A DNA stretch of 64,000 nt from a virus, in the IMG/VR virus record IMGVR_UViG_3300044712_000786, positions 1 through 64,000 of that record; one strand, written 5' to 3'. The translations under genes were made by a program, and so were the position numbers. This document shows positions 33,914 through 42,996 of this stretch, piece after piece (within the stretch, counting starts at the first letter, position 1; each line of letters opens with the position of its first letter). The notes below the pieces were generated by a model, which ran no database searches, was not told where the DNA came from, and saw only the letters and a program-made list of their open reading frames with translations.

Positions 33914-36900
33914 TGCCTTACGATGTATTAACAAGTTCGAATGCTGCATGGCCATGGCCAAGCGGAGTAACGGGTTTGTACGTTGAAGGTATTGGTGGTG
34001 GTGGCGCTGGTGGTTATGGTGCTGCTAACCCCGCTTATTGCGGCGGTGGTAAAGGCGGTACTTATGTAAAGAAATTTATTACTAAAGGTGTTGAAAGCAC
34101 GTTAAATATTACTGTTGGCGCGGGTGGCTTGGGAAATAATACTGCGGCTCAAAACGGTTCAGCTTCTTATGTCATACAAAATGGCACGGCGGTTTTCTCC
34201 GCTCCCGGTGGTGCGGGAGTAGCTACTAATGGGACAGTGGGAGCAACGGCTCTTATAGGGGCCATCACTGGTACTACTTTTTATCACGGAGGCAATGGAG
34301 CTAGCTCAACGAGCACTTTTGGTGGTGGTGGTGGCGGTGCAGGTGGACCTACTAGTAGCGGAGTCAATTGTACGGCAGGAGCTTCGGCGGGTCTATTTGG
34401 AGCAGCAGGCAACGGGACTTTTCTTAATGGTTTGACTTATCAGGGTGGGGGTGGAGCCAGCGTAGCCGTTCGTACTGTTGGTAATACTGGTATAGCCTAC
34501 GGTGGTGGTGGTGCTGGCGGAAGCACTAACCAAGTTTCTGACAAAGCGGGTGGTAACGGCGGTCAAGGTATAATTGTTTTATCTTACTCAGTTATTAACA
34601 CTAACTCCATTAATGGTTTAGCGGCAATTACAGCAGGTTCGACTACTTATACTTATACCATTGACGGTCTAGCTAACATACAAAAGACTTTATCTAGTGA
34701 TTTATTGGGCCTAGCTCGAATTTTAGTTACTAATTTCAACTCAATAGATGGTTTATCTAGAATTTCTAAAAGTAGCGCTTCTGAGATAAGCGGTTTGACT
34801 AGAATTCAAAATAGTAGCACAGAAACGGCAAAAGGTAGCGCTCGTATTCAAGTTTCTAGCGCTTATAATCTAAATGGTTTAAGTAGAATCCAAGCAGTCG
34901 AATCTTTTAGCGTATATGGCTTAGCACGCATTCAATCCGCCCAATCCTATAGCGTTTTGGGTTGTGCGAGTATTGTTGCAACAGCGGGTAACTCTGCCCA
35001 AGTTTCTTGGGTTCAGTTTCAAGTTCCCCTAGTTCAGGGCGCGGCACCAACTACATATACAGAGACCATCAATGGCCTAGCTAGGATACTAAATACTTCT
35101 AGTTCTAATTTACTTGGCTTAGCTCGAATTCAATCGACGCTTATCAACAATATAGTTGGTCTAGCGAGAATTAGCAAATCTAGTTCATTTACGATTAGTG
35201 GCTTATCTAGAATACAATCTTCGTATTCTAATTCAATAAATGGTTTAGCCCGAATTCAAGTAACTAATTTAAGTTCTATATCGGGTCTTGCAAGAATCCT
35301 GAATTCAGCAAGTTACGCAATTTTAGGCTTAGCTAGAGTAAAAAATACCCTATATGGTAGTATCTCTGGCTTAAGCAGAATACAAAGCGCTTATTCTTTC
35401 TCGGTTCTTGGCTTAGCTAGACTTAAAATAACGAACGCTAATACCGTTCAAGGTTTAGCTCGAATTACCGCTTCTTCTAGTAGTTCAATTATCGGTTTAG
35501 CGAGAATAAGGGCTTCTCTATCTAATACTATTTCTGGTTTAGCTAGAATTTTAAATAGTTCTTCTGCCTCTGTTAGTGGTTTAGCTCGAATTTCTAGCTC
35601 GGCTAATTATAGTATTAATGGCTTAGCTCGAATTTTTGCGACAACTCAGTATTCGATTAGCGGCACAGCACTTATTCAGGGGTTATTCGAAAAGAGCCAT
35701 TCTATTTATGGTTTAGCTAGAATATTTAATACCTCTTCCGCTAATATTAGCGGTTTAGCTAAAATATCGATTACTTATTCTAATAGTCTTTCGGGCTCTG
35801 CTCGTATTACTTCTCCAGTTTCAAGCTATTTAATCGGCTCAGCTAGAATTCAAAAGACTTCTGGAAGCCAGATAAACGGTAACGCTAGGATACTAGTTCC
35901 CCTTACTTATAATATTCAGGGTCTTGCGAGAATTCTCAAGACGGTCTCTAGTGATATCCAAGGTTTAGCAAGGATTCAAAATAGCTCGGTTAATACGATT
36001 TCTGGTCTAGCCCGTATCTCTAAAACAGCCCTTTACAGCGCATCGGGCTTGGCGAGAATTCAGAAAGCTAGCTCGTTCACCATTTCTGGCCTTGCGAAAA
36101 TTGCCGTTAACTACAACTATTCAATTAACGGTCTAGCTAGAATATATGCAACTTCGACTAATAGCATATTTGGTCAAGCCTATATCGCAAGTTTAGTAGG
36201 TAAAACTAATAGTATCATTGGTCTAGCTCGAATCTTCAATACTAGCCGCTCTCAGTTATTCGGCCTAGCGAGAATTTCCAAGAGTTTCTCTAGTAACGTT
36301 TCGGGCCAAGCTCGAATACAAAAATCTCTATCTAGCAGTATTAATGGTCTAGCGCGAATTCAGGCGGCTCAAGTTTATACTGTTAATGGCTTAGCTAGAA
36401 TTCAGAATGCGTTTAGTTCATTTGTCTTGGGCTCAGCTAGGGTAAGTAAATCTTTAGTTAGTGCAATTTCTGGTCAAGCTAGGATTTCTAAGAGCTTGGA
36501 AAGCTCTATCTCTGGACTTTCGAGGATTAAGACTTCTTCTGTTTATTCCCAATTGGGGCTAGCACAGATTAAGAGCACGTTAAGTTATTCTATATCGGGA
36601 ACAGCTAACATAGTTCAAACGAGCAGTCAGGTTAAGACTATTTCTGGCTTAGTCCGAATTTATAACACCTACTCATCTTCCATTAATGGTTCCGCTAGAA
36701 TCTTAAGGCACATATCTACGGATATCGTTGGTTTAGCTCGAATCAAAGCCTCCAGTAGCCAGAATATCAGCGGATTAGGAAGAATTGAAAAGAGCTTTTC
36801 TAATACTGTTTCTGGCTTAGCTAGGGTGATGTTGGTTCAAAGTGGAGAAATCAGCGGCTCTGCTAGAATCTTCAATACTTACTCTTACGGTATCCAAGGA

Positions 36901-37110
36901 CAAGTTTTAATCATTGGAATTACCATAGGATTTGGAATAGACATTACTTTAAATACTTCCAAGCCCAATAATTCGGCTATTACAACTAAGCCTAATAATT
37001 ACGCTAATACAACTCAACCCGACAACAATATAACCACAACTAAGCCCAGTCACCAGCTTATAACGACTAAACCTTCATTTTCTATAGAAACTCAACGTCC
37101 TAATACCTAA
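33913..37110 (+). CDS. Fibre protein: glycine-rich domain plus about 52 GLARI repeats
   Basis: Residues of about 20-230 are a glycine-rich domain (GIGGGGAGGYGAANPAYCGG, ending GGNGGQGIIVLSY) of the kind found at phage fibre tips. Residues of about 232-996 are a near-continuous array of a 14-residue repeat, consensus GLARIQxSxSxxIS, with about 52 copies by my count. At units 9, 24, 36 and 46 the repeat is longer (16 residues or more). The last 55 residues carry a nine-residue TTKP repeat. The array probably forms a long, regular fibre shaft, perhaps a triple beta-spiral or solenoid. It is coupled to the upstream gene (TAATG). Confidence 0.75.
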   Translation: MPYDVLTSSNAAWPWPSGVTGLYVEGIGGGGAGGYGAANPAYCGGGKGGTYVKKFITKGVESTLNITVGAGGLGNNTAAQNGSASYVIQNGTAVFSAPGGAGVATNGTVGATALIGAITGTTFYHGGNGASSTSTFGGGGGGAGGPTSSGVNCTAGASAGLFGAAGNGTFLNGLTYQGGGGASVAVRTVGNTGIAYGGGGAGGSTNQVSDKAGGNGGQGIIVLSYSVINTNSINGLAAITAGSTTYTYTIDGLANIQKTLSSDLLGLARILVTNFNSIDGLSRISKSSASEISGLTRIQNSSTETAKGSARIQVSSAYNLNGLSRIQAVESFSVYGLARIQSAQSYSVLGCASIVATAGNSAQVSWVQFQVPLVQGAAPTTYTETINGLARILNTSSSNLLGLARIQSTLINNIVGLARISKSSSFTISGLSRIQSSYSNSINGLARIQVTNLSSISGLARILNSASYAILGLARVKNTLYGSISGLSRIQSAYSFSVLGLARLKITNANTVQGLARITASSSSSIIGLARIRASLSNTISGLARILNSSSASVSGLARISSSANYSINGLARIFATTQYSISGTALIQGLFEKSHSIYGLARIFNTSSANISGLAKISITYSNSLSGSARITSPVSSYLIGSARIQKTSGSQINGNARILVPLTYNIQGLARILKTVSSDIQGLARIQNSSVNTISGLARISKTALYSASGLARIQKASSFTISGLAKIAVNYNYSINGLARIYATSTNSIFGQAYIASLVGKTNSIIGLARIFNTSRSQLFGLARISKSFSSNVSGQARIQKSLSSSINGLARIQAAQVYTVNGLARIQNAFSSFVLGSARVSKSLVSAISGQARISKSLESSISGLSRIKTSSVYSQLGLAQIKSTLSYSISGTANIVQTSSQVKTISGLVRIYNTYSSSINGSARILRHISTDIVGLARIKASSSQNISGLGRIEKSFSNTVSGLARVMLVQSGEISGSARIFNTYSYGIQGQVLIIGITIGFGIDITLNTSKPNNSAITTKPNNYANTTQPDNNITTTKPSHQLITTKPSFSIETQRPNT
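34608..36900 (+). repeat. Coding array of 42-bp units (14-residue GLARI repeat)
   Basis: About 52 in-frame units with consensus GLARI followed by nine variable residues ending in I-S or I-N. G at position 1 is almost invariant and R at position 4 is common. DNA units differ at many silent sites, so the array is old and kept by selection on protein. Confidence 0.92.
36950..37107 (+). repeat. Nine-residue TTKP repeat at fibre C-terminus
   Basis: Units such as ITTKPNNYA, NTTQPDNNI, TTTKPSHQL and ITTKPSFSI form about five copies at the extreme C-terminus, a T/P-rich, probably extended tail. Confidence 0.85.
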
Positions 37111-37117
37111 AATACAA

Positions 37118-37123
37118 GTGTAA
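37118..37123 (+). promoter_or_regulatory. GTGTAA motif upstream of 37132
   Basis: CAAGTGTAATTAATA, eight bases before the ATG at 37132, in the short gap after the GLARI fibre gene. Confidence 0.4.
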
Positions 37124-37131
37124 TTAATAAC

Positions 37132-37470
37132 ATGGCAGTCGAGACATCAAATTTTTCGATAAGGCAAGGCGACACAGTTAATATCAGGATTTACGCTAAG
37201 GATTCTGAAGGCAATTATCTTGATTTAACTAATTATTCGGTAACAGGGTCGGTAAGAGAAAGGTTTTCAAGCACTACAGCTTTATTCCCTTTAAGTCCGA
37301 CAATCCATCCCTCGTTAGTCAGCGGAATAGTGGATATAACCATTAGTAGCTCCGATACGGAGTCTATTCCTGTTAACCGATATGTCTATGATATAGAGGT
37401 TTACGACTTTTCTTCAACTTATAAAGTCGCCAATGGTTATTTATCTATTCAGCCTGAAGTAACGAGATGA
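37132..37470 (+). CDS. Small Ig-like beta protein (baseplate/fibre adaptor type)
   Basis: The 112 residues (FSIRQGDTVNIRIYAKDSEG, LDLTNYSVTGSVRERFSS, SGIVDITISSSDTESI, VYDIEVYDFSSTYKVANGYL) read as a single Ig-like sandwich of the kind seen in BppU-type phage proteins, which often link a receptor-binding protein to the tail. It overlaps the tailspike gene by four bases (ATGA), which supports a partner or adaptor role for that spike. The fold call is by pattern. Confidence 0.6.
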   Translation: MAVETSNFSIRQGDTVNIRIYAKDSEGNYLDLTNYSVTGSVRERFSSTTALFPLSPTIHPSLVSGIVDITISSSDTESIPVNRYVYDIEVYDFSSTYKVANGYLSIQPEVTR

Positions 37471-40400
37471 CTACTAGAATTCCTGTAACAGACATATCGG
37501 GTAAGATGGTTTGGCCATCTGCCATATCTAACTATCAGACGGTAGTAGATTCCATGGCCGCTTTAAGGGCTTTTGACGTAGGACCAGTAGTAGATGGACA
37601 AACGGTTTTCGTCAAAGGGTATTATGCCGTAGGCGACTTAGGAGGGGGAAATTTTCGTTGGGACGCTACTTCTACCGCTACTGACGATAGCGGCATGTAT
37701 ATTGTTCCCGATTCTAATCCCGCTGCTGGACGATGGATTCGGTTTCTTAATGGGGAAGCGTTTAACGTCAAAATGTGGGGCGCGAAAAGCGATATGGTGT
37801 TTTCAGACCCAGACCATTGGGTAGATGGAGCGGGAACAGATAATGCCCCCATGTTTAATAGGGCTATTCAGTCAATTGCTGGCCAGCAAGTTTTTAACCA
37901 TTCTCGGGAATTAATATTTCCTCATGGAGCCTATTTAGTTAAAGATACTATTTATCTTTGGGCTAATATGAAATATTCTACAGACGGTGCATTAAATAGC
38001 ACGTTTGTATGGATGTCAAGCGGAGTTAATAAAGACATCTTTGTTTCTAGAAATGCTTCTGGAGCTATAGATAGGATGAATCGCCCCCCTCCCGCCGCTT
38101 CTGGAACAGTCCCAGATGGATATTATCAAACAGTGGGAGATGACCATGCGCTGAAATTTGATGGAATGGTTATCGCTTACTGCGGGTTTAATGATGCACA
38201 ACCCCCTGATGCTGGAATAGTTAGTTATACCTCCCAGACTGGATATAGCTGCTTTGTTTGGTGTCATCCCGGTGAAGGTTCAGAACTTAACAACCTTTAT
38301 ACTTGGGGTGGTAAATATGGTATTAGAACAATAGGCGGGGGCGCTCCCGGTCCTTACGTTAGAAGAGTTTCGGCTTGGCACCCAGCTAAAGCGGGTTTCG
38401 GTTACGAAGCTATTAAAAATTGGTTCAGGGTAGATGGCTCTTGGGTTCTCAAAAAAGATGGCGCTGGGAATATCTTTAGTTTAGACAATCCCTCCTGTGA
38501 TTATAGGGCTTGGAATTGGTCTGGCGGTATGGTTCATATTCAAGATAACGCTGGAAGCGTTTATCTCAAGGGGCCTAAATTCGAAGGAATTGCTAGGAAT
38601 GGGGTAGTATGCGTAGAATACGGTCCAGACGATTGGACAATAGGACAAATCGATATTCAGGGGGGAACATTCAACTGTGGTATTCTGGGAGCCGTTGCAG
38701 ATTATAATAATGTTTGGTCTAGCGCCGTTACATTTAATAAGATTCAAGATACTGGCACTTATGGGGCGGCTATCTATTCTGGGAATTATGACATGCCTAC
38801 TGTTACTATTGACAAAGTCAATATGTATCAAGTCAAATACCTTGTGGAGGATAGAGTAAACGATTATCGATGGGGAATCAGGAGTCTCGGTTTAGACCAA
38901 GGTAGATGTAATAGAAGATTTACTTACAATGGAAGAAGAACTCTTGCTTCTGGGGTAGCTCATTCATCTTATTTCAAGCCATTCGTATCGACGGAAGATA
39001 CGTCTGTAATTCAATTCAGGCCCGACAAAACGGGTTGGTGGAGAATTGCTACGGCAACTAATTATAATTTCGGCGGGACTTTCGAAATTAACGGTGTCTA
39101 TTCTGACTCTACTTCTTTTAACGTAAGTTGTCCTACTTGGTTAGAGAGTGGTTCGGCTAGAGAAGTCGAACTTTCATTAAATAGGTCACCCAACGTAAAA
39201 TCTAAAACAAGCACCTATAACCAAAAACATGTTACTAAAGCTCGTGCGTATTTAGCTTATGGACCGAAGGGGGCTAATTATGAATCTGGTTATACTTGCT
39301 ATTTAGATGTTTATGTAGATAAACCCTTATGGACAAACCCAGCTTGGACGGGCGTAAATTCGGAAGAGTCTTTTATTTATGATTTTCTTTATATAACCTC
39401 TAGAACAGAAAATCGTTATGCGGACTCTAGGGACGAATCCTCATTTATTAAACCAATTTTCTTAGGAACTGGTAAAATAGACTATAGCGGGTTCAATCCA
39501 AATGACCCCAACCTTTATTCATTCGGACAGTTGGATTTCGAAAATCAGGGATTTGTTTGCAACGATGGTTCGCCCGTGGGCGCTCACTTAAAAATGGGCG
39601 ATGAGCATATCTTTGTAGATAATAACGGTGTTCTGAAAAGATATAATCAGGGCGCTCAAGTTATCATAGTAGATAATCAGAACGCTCAAACTTATACAGA
39701 TTATAGAGCCTTCTTTACTTCTGGTGGTGGTGGAGTTGAATATATTTTAAGAAGTCATACGGGGAACCTGAGGGATGCGATTACTACTCCTAGAGTATTT
39801 GTTTCCCCATACGAGACGGGAAATGGTATAGGCGCGTTGTTTTCAGCTACCCCATTCTATCTAACTGGTATTACCGTAGTCAATGCGGGTTCTGGCTATA
39901 ATAAGAATCCCTCTATGACAGATGGCCATAAAATCTTATTTGAAGAAGATTATGGCAACGAAATAATGGCGAGTCGCAGGTTATACGCTAATGACGTATT
40001 CTATATTACTAATCCCAGCGCTAATTCTAGAATTATCTCGGGCTCTGGATTTTATACCAGTCTATTCGTAGGAGACAGACTAGTAGGACCCAACAACTCG
40101 AACTATTTAATTGATTACGTAGTAGACGATAAAGTTGCTATTATAAGCCCTTTTTATCCAGCAGCCGTAACCAATGGTATGTTCAGGAGAGCTGGATATA
40201 GTTTAGTTAAACAGGAAACTGGTTTTTATCATGCCGTAACTGATGTAAAAATTTCGTTATTACATGATACGCCTTGGCATTCTGGCAGCGGATTTACTAA
40301 ACTTGTGGTGCGCTCTACTAATGGGGCAACGGTAGCCGAAATAGCAAGGACGGGTATGTCTGGTGTTCTTCAACCCCCAATTAGCTTTTATTGGCCTGTT

Positions 40401-40556
40401 ATCGGAACGGGTGGATTTGGCGGGGCATTAGAAAATAACGCTGGTCTTGAGGCTGTTTTTGTTAATAATAGTAATGTTATTACCCCTCCCACAGGTTCGG
40501 GGATTGCTAGAATCACCGTTTATTCAGTTAAAAATAAAGTCGGCATAGCATACTAG
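37467..40556 (+). CDS. Tailspike protein with pectate-lyase-like beta-helix
   Basis: A 1029-residue spike. The N-terminal part has DSMAALRAFDVGPVVDGQTV and GGGNFRWDATS, a pattern at the start of many phage tailspikes, followed by FNVKMWGAKSD and GAGTDNAPMFNRAIQSIAGQ, the classic entry to a pectate-lyase-type beta-helix (as in 'GA.gDg.tdda.ai..Ai'). The helix runs on through IGQIDIQGGTFNCGILGAV. Later segments (from about residue 500) are beta-sandwich-like and could trimerise or bind sugar. Such spikes bind and often depolymerise capsule or O-antigen. Active-site acids cannot be assigned. The stop overlaps a GTGTAA motif. Confidence 0.78.
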   Translation: MTTRIPVTDISGKMVWPSAISNYQTVVDSMAALRAFDVGPVVDGQTVFVKGYYAVGDLGGGNFRWDATSTATDDSGMYIVPDSNPAAGRWIRFLNGEAFNVKMWGAKSDMVFSDPDHWVDGAGTDNAPMFNRAIQSIAGQQVFNHSRELIFPHGAYLVKDTIYLWANMKYSTDGALNSTFVWMSSGVNKDIFVSRNASGAIDRMNRPPPAASGTVPDGYYQTVGDDHALKFDGMVIAYCGFNDAQPPDAGIVSYTSQTGYSCFVWCHPGEGSELNNLYTWGGKYGIRTIGGGAPGPYVRRVSAWHPAKAGFGYEAIKNWFRVDGSWVLKKDGAGNIFSLDNPSCDYRAWNWSGGMVHIQDNAGSVYLKGPKFEGIARNGVVCVEYGPDDWTIGQIDIQGGTFNCGILGAVADYNNVWSSAVTFNKIQDTGTYGAAIYSGNYDMPTVTIDKVNMYQVKYLVEDRVNDYRWGIRSLGLDQGRCNRRFTYNGRRTLASGVAHSSYFKPFVSTEDTSVIQFRPDKTGWWRIATATNYNFGGTFEINGVYSDSTSFNVSCPTWLESGSAREVELSLNRSPNVKSKTSTYNQKHVTKARAYLAYGPKGANYESGYTCYLDVYVDKPLWTNPAWTGVNSEESFIYDFLYITSRTENRYADSRDESSFIKPIFLGTGKIDYSGFNPNDPNLYSFGQLDFENQGFVCNDGSPVGAHLKMGDEHIFVDNNGVLKRYNQGAQVIIVDNQNAQTYTDYRAFFTSGGGGVEYILRSHTGNLRDAITTPRVFVSPYETGNGIGALFSATPFYLTGITVVNAGSGYNKNPSMTDGHKILFEEDYGNEIMASRRLYANDVFYITNPSANSRIISGSGFYTSLFVGDRLVGPNNSNYLIDYVVDDKVAIISPFYPAAVTNGMFRRAGYSLVKQETGFYHAVTDVKISLLHDTPWHSGSGFTKLVVRSTNGATVAEIARTGMSGVLQPPISFYWPVIGTGGFGGALENNAGLEAVFVNNSNVITPPTGSGIARITVYSVKNKVGIAY

Positions 40557-40561
40557 TGTAA
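40556..40561 (+). promoter_or_regulatory. GTGTAA motif upstream of connector genes
   Basis: TAGTGTAATAAAAGTATATG, nine bases before the ATG at 40571. From GTGTAA to the ATG it is identical to the copy at 28257, a repeated regulatory cassette. Confidence 0.45.
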
Positions 40562-40570
40562 TAAAAGTAT

Positions 40571-41059
40571 ATGCTAGTTGTAGACATCGCAGATTCTCTC
40601 TATGAGGACTTGGGACAACCAAGTTCGACAAGTATTGCTTCTATTGCGTTTTGGTTAAGAAACCACATAGGACACTTAAATACTTTAATTGGAACATCTT
40701 ACGTCTTAGACGAAGACCAAGAAATTATGTCGGGAGACAACGAGATTGGAACTTCTGAAGCCGACATTCTTAAACAATTGTATATGGTTTATTGGGCGAA
40801 GCTCCAAGTTAAGAATTATTTGGGCGCTTCTGGCACCGAATCCGTTCTAACTATAGAAGATGATGGGGCGAAAGTAACCAAAATAAATAAAACAACTCTA
40901 GCATCTGAATATAGGAATTTAGCGAAAGATGAGCAATTAGCCTTAGACCAAATGGTTAATTCCTATAAGAGGCATGGCTCTTTGCCAGTTCAGGTTACTG
41001 GAGACGATACAGTTGCAGCAGTTTATCAAGTAGTTGACCCAAGGACAAGATATGTCTAG
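40571..41059 (+). CDS. Putative head-tail connector (adaptor) protein
   Basis: The 162-residue protein is mainly helical (DIADSLYEDLGQPSSTSIAS, IAFWLRNHIGHLNTLIGTSY, LYMVYWAKLQVKNYLG), with a helix pair like gp6/gp15-type adaptors that sit under the portal. It opens a run of small coupled genes leading to the tail tube, which is the usual connector-neck-tail order. Its stop overlaps the next start by eight bases. The family assignment rests on shape and order. Confidence 0.55.
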   Translation: MLVVDIADSLYEDLGQPSSTSIASIAFWLRNHIGHLNTLIGTSYVLDEDQEIMSGDNEIGTSEADILKQLYMVYWAKLQVKNYLGASGTESVLTIEDDGAKVTKINKTTLASEYRNLAKDEQLALDQMVNSYKRHGSLPVQVTGDDTVAAVYQVVDPRTRYV

Positions 41060-41486
41060 TTTAATAGGCGCAGCCGCTCAAGCGGAATTTACTGGTCAAT
41101 TAATAGACCATTTTGATACTTTTAAAAAGCCTCTAATAGTCTTTAAAGAGCCTATACAGACGGTCAATACGGACGCTAATGTTTACGTTGGTTATAACGA
41201 AATACAAGGAGAAACCGTTACTTATGCTCCCGTAAGCGGAGCGTTTTACGCTTTAAAAGTAGCTAATAATAAAGTAGCCGTCAACTATGTCCCCCGAACA
41301 GATAACGTTGTTTATTCAAGCATTATCAGAATTAAAGTCCTTCCCGAAACTCATAAATTTATAAGCGAGGGAAAAACTGAGTCGGTTTTATTCAACGATA
41401 TGACTTATAACGTAATTAGCTCCCCTATCCCCAAAGACATATTTGGGCTAAGGTTTTATTATTACGATTTAGCACAGTCCTTCTAA
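41052..41486 (+). CDS. Putative head-closure/neck protein
   Basis: I place the start at the ATG 41052 (MSSLIGAAAQAEFTGQ); an in-frame TTG at 41034 would lengthen the overlap with the upstream gene. The 144 residues hold a small beta-barrel-like core (KPLIVFKEPIQTVNTDANVY, SIIRIKVLPETHKF, VLFNDMTYNVISSPIPKDIF), reminiscent of head-closure proteins such as SPP1 gp16. Its gene is between a connector-like and a tail-completion-like gene, with overlaps on both sides. Confidence 0.5.
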   Translation: MSSLIGAAAQAEFTGQLIDHFDTFKKPLIVFKEPIQTVNTDANVYVGYNEIQGETVTYAPVSGAFYALKVANNKVAVNYVPRTDNVVYSSIIRIKVLPETHKFISEGKTESVLFNDMTYNVISSPIPKDIFGLRFYYYDLAQSF

Positions 41487-42094
41487 TGAAAAACATTGTT
41501 TTAAATATTAACTCTATCAATGAAAGGGTAATTAAAAACGCCCCGAGTATGAAGGGTTTTATGAACAATGCGGCTAGAGCAAAGCTTGTATCTAGAAAAA
41601 ACGCGCTAATTAAAGCGTTTGACGCGCATTCAGTAACCCGAGAAATAGAAAAGGGACCAGATTCTACCTCTAATTCTAGTTCTACTTTAGGCGGAAAACC
41701 CAACTTATTCAGTTTTATTGGATTCGAAAGCGGGAGTAACCCCACATCGGAACTTAGGCAGTTCCTAATGAGTTATATTGATTTGTATAAAACTCCCCCT
41801 AAGATAAAGGGAAATAGTAGAGAAGTCTTCTTCGAATATCAAGTTAAAATCCCTAGCAAAGCTGAAATTGGCGCAGTTACGCCATTACCATTTAAAACAA
41901 GGTCTTCTAATAAAAGCTGGGCGCTTAGTATCGAAAGTGGCCTTTGGGGACTCTCCCATTACCTCTTTGGACTTTTTGCTTCTTCTCGTTCAGGCACGGG
42001 CTTAGAGTCTAAGTATAAAGTAAGGGATACCGAATTTGCCCCCGTTCCGTATTTGACTAAATTGTTATACGATTTTCAGGAATCATTATTTTAA
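41486..42094 (+). CDS. Putative neck/tail-completion protein
   Basis: A 202-residue protein with a basic helical start (MNNAARAKLVSRKNALIKAF) and a beta-containing second half (VFFEYQVKIPSKAEIG, WALSIESGLWGLSHYLFGLF, FAPVPYLTKLLYDF). This resembles HK97 gp10-type proteins of the neck in size and layout, but the match is loose. It overlaps both neighbours by single bases (TAATG), so it is part of one translation-coupled neck operon. Confidence 0.45.
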   Translation: MKNIVLNINSINERVIKNAPSMKGFMNNAARAKLVSRKNALIKAFDAHSVTREIEKGPDSTSNSSSTLGGKPNLFSFIGFESGSNPTSELRQFLMSYIDLYKTPPKIKGNSREVFFEYQVKIPSKAEIGAVTPLPFKTRSSNKSWALSIESGLWGLSHYLFGLFASSRSGTGLESKYKVRDTEFAPVPYLTKLLYDFQESLF

Positions 42095-42942
42095 TGAAGG
42101 CGCAATATAAAAATAAGTTATTGTCGAGTTTTACGTTATGGTTTAACCATCAGTTACTATCTGAAGGGGAAGCTTTCAAAAATCATGGTTCGTATTTTTA
42201 TCCTACTAATCAGATTTTTAATGGATTCCATACATATGCCTGCCCTTTTAATCAATTGGTCTCTGATTCTTCTATAAGTGGGGCACAGGTTCCCACTGGG
42301 CTTTATGTTAATAATGTCTTTGTTACTTCTGGCGTAAGTGGTTTCCATGGAATAGATTACGAGAGAGGCAGAGCTTATTTTACCTCTCCTTTACCTAGCA
42401 CCGCTAAAGTTTCTGGCAACTACGCATATAAAGAAGTTAATGTTGTCTTAAGTAACGAGCCAGAAGAAAAATTATTGTTCGAAACTAAGTATTCCCCTCG
42501 TTCTCCCATAGGTAAGACACCAACTGGACTCTTCTCTAACGAACTTACGTATCCCGTTGTTTTTATTAAATATTTTAAAAATACAAATACCCCCTTTGCT
42601 TTAGGTGGAGACGATAACTCAACCAGTCAAATCTCAGCTATTGTTTTAGCTGATTCAGACTTTACTCTTGATGCTATTACTTCGATTTTCGAAGATAAGG
42701 CTAGGACTATAGTACCCCTATTTAGCCCTAACGAATATCCATATAACTATTATGGTGAACTTAGAAGCGGATTTAACTATACCGCAGCTTCCGAGAATAA
42801 AGATTATGCCTTTATAGATGACTCTAGCTCAACATATTTCAGCCCTAACTTCCAAAATAGGATAAGAGAAGTTAACCCTAATCTATTCTTAGGTGTAATA
42901 GATTTTGTTGTGACTAAAGTCCGTGCCCCTCGAACAGATTAA
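42094..42942 (+). CDS. Putative tail terminator-region protein
   Basis: The 282-residue protein (LSSFTLWFNHQLLSEGEAF, TGLYVNNVFVTSGVSGFHGI, IDYERGRAYFTSPLPSTAKV, VVFIKYFKNTNTPFALGG) is beta-rich and lies immediately before the tail tube gene, where the tail-terminator gene normally is. I do not recognise a family. The stretch NNVFVTSGVSGF...DYERGRAYF resembles structural 'head-proximal tail' proteins found next to tube genes in uncultured phages, which I recall only loosely. Function is inferred from order. Confidence 0.42.
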   Translation: MKAQYKNKLLSSFTLWFNHQLLSEGEAFKNHGSYFYPTNQIFNGFHTYACPFNQLVSDSSISGAQVPTGLYVNNVFVTSGVSGFHGIDYERGRAYFTSPLPSTAKVSGNYAYKEVNVVLSNEPEEKLLFETKYSPRSPIGKTPTGLFSNELTYPVVFIKYFKNTNTPFALGGDDNSTSQISAIVLADSDFTLDAITSIFEDKARTIVPLFSPNEYPYNYYGELRSGFNYTAASENKDYAFIDDSSSTYFSPNFQNRIREVNPNLFLGVIDFVVTKVRAPRTD

Positions 42943-42964
42943 TTTTCACAAAAAAACAAAAATA

Positions 42965-42970
42965 ATGTAA
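42965..42970 (+). promoter_or_regulatory. ATGTAATA variant motif upstream of tail tube gene
   Basis: AATAATGTAATACTC lies 26 bases before the ATG at 42997; the first G of GTGTAA is A. A full GGTGTAATAG is at about 42891, inside the upstream gene. Either could start the tube transcript. Confidence 0.3.
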
Positions 42971-42996
42971 TACTCATTAACAATAGGATTTAAATT

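Noticed and set aside
34608-36900. CRISPR-like array of regular repeats
   Set aside because: The 42-bp period is a coding repeat in frame, with silent-site drift and no constant repeat/variable spacer division.
38481-38831. 116-codon minus-strand frame inside the tailspike
   Set aside because: No support beyond being open; the plus-strand beta-helix explains the sequence.
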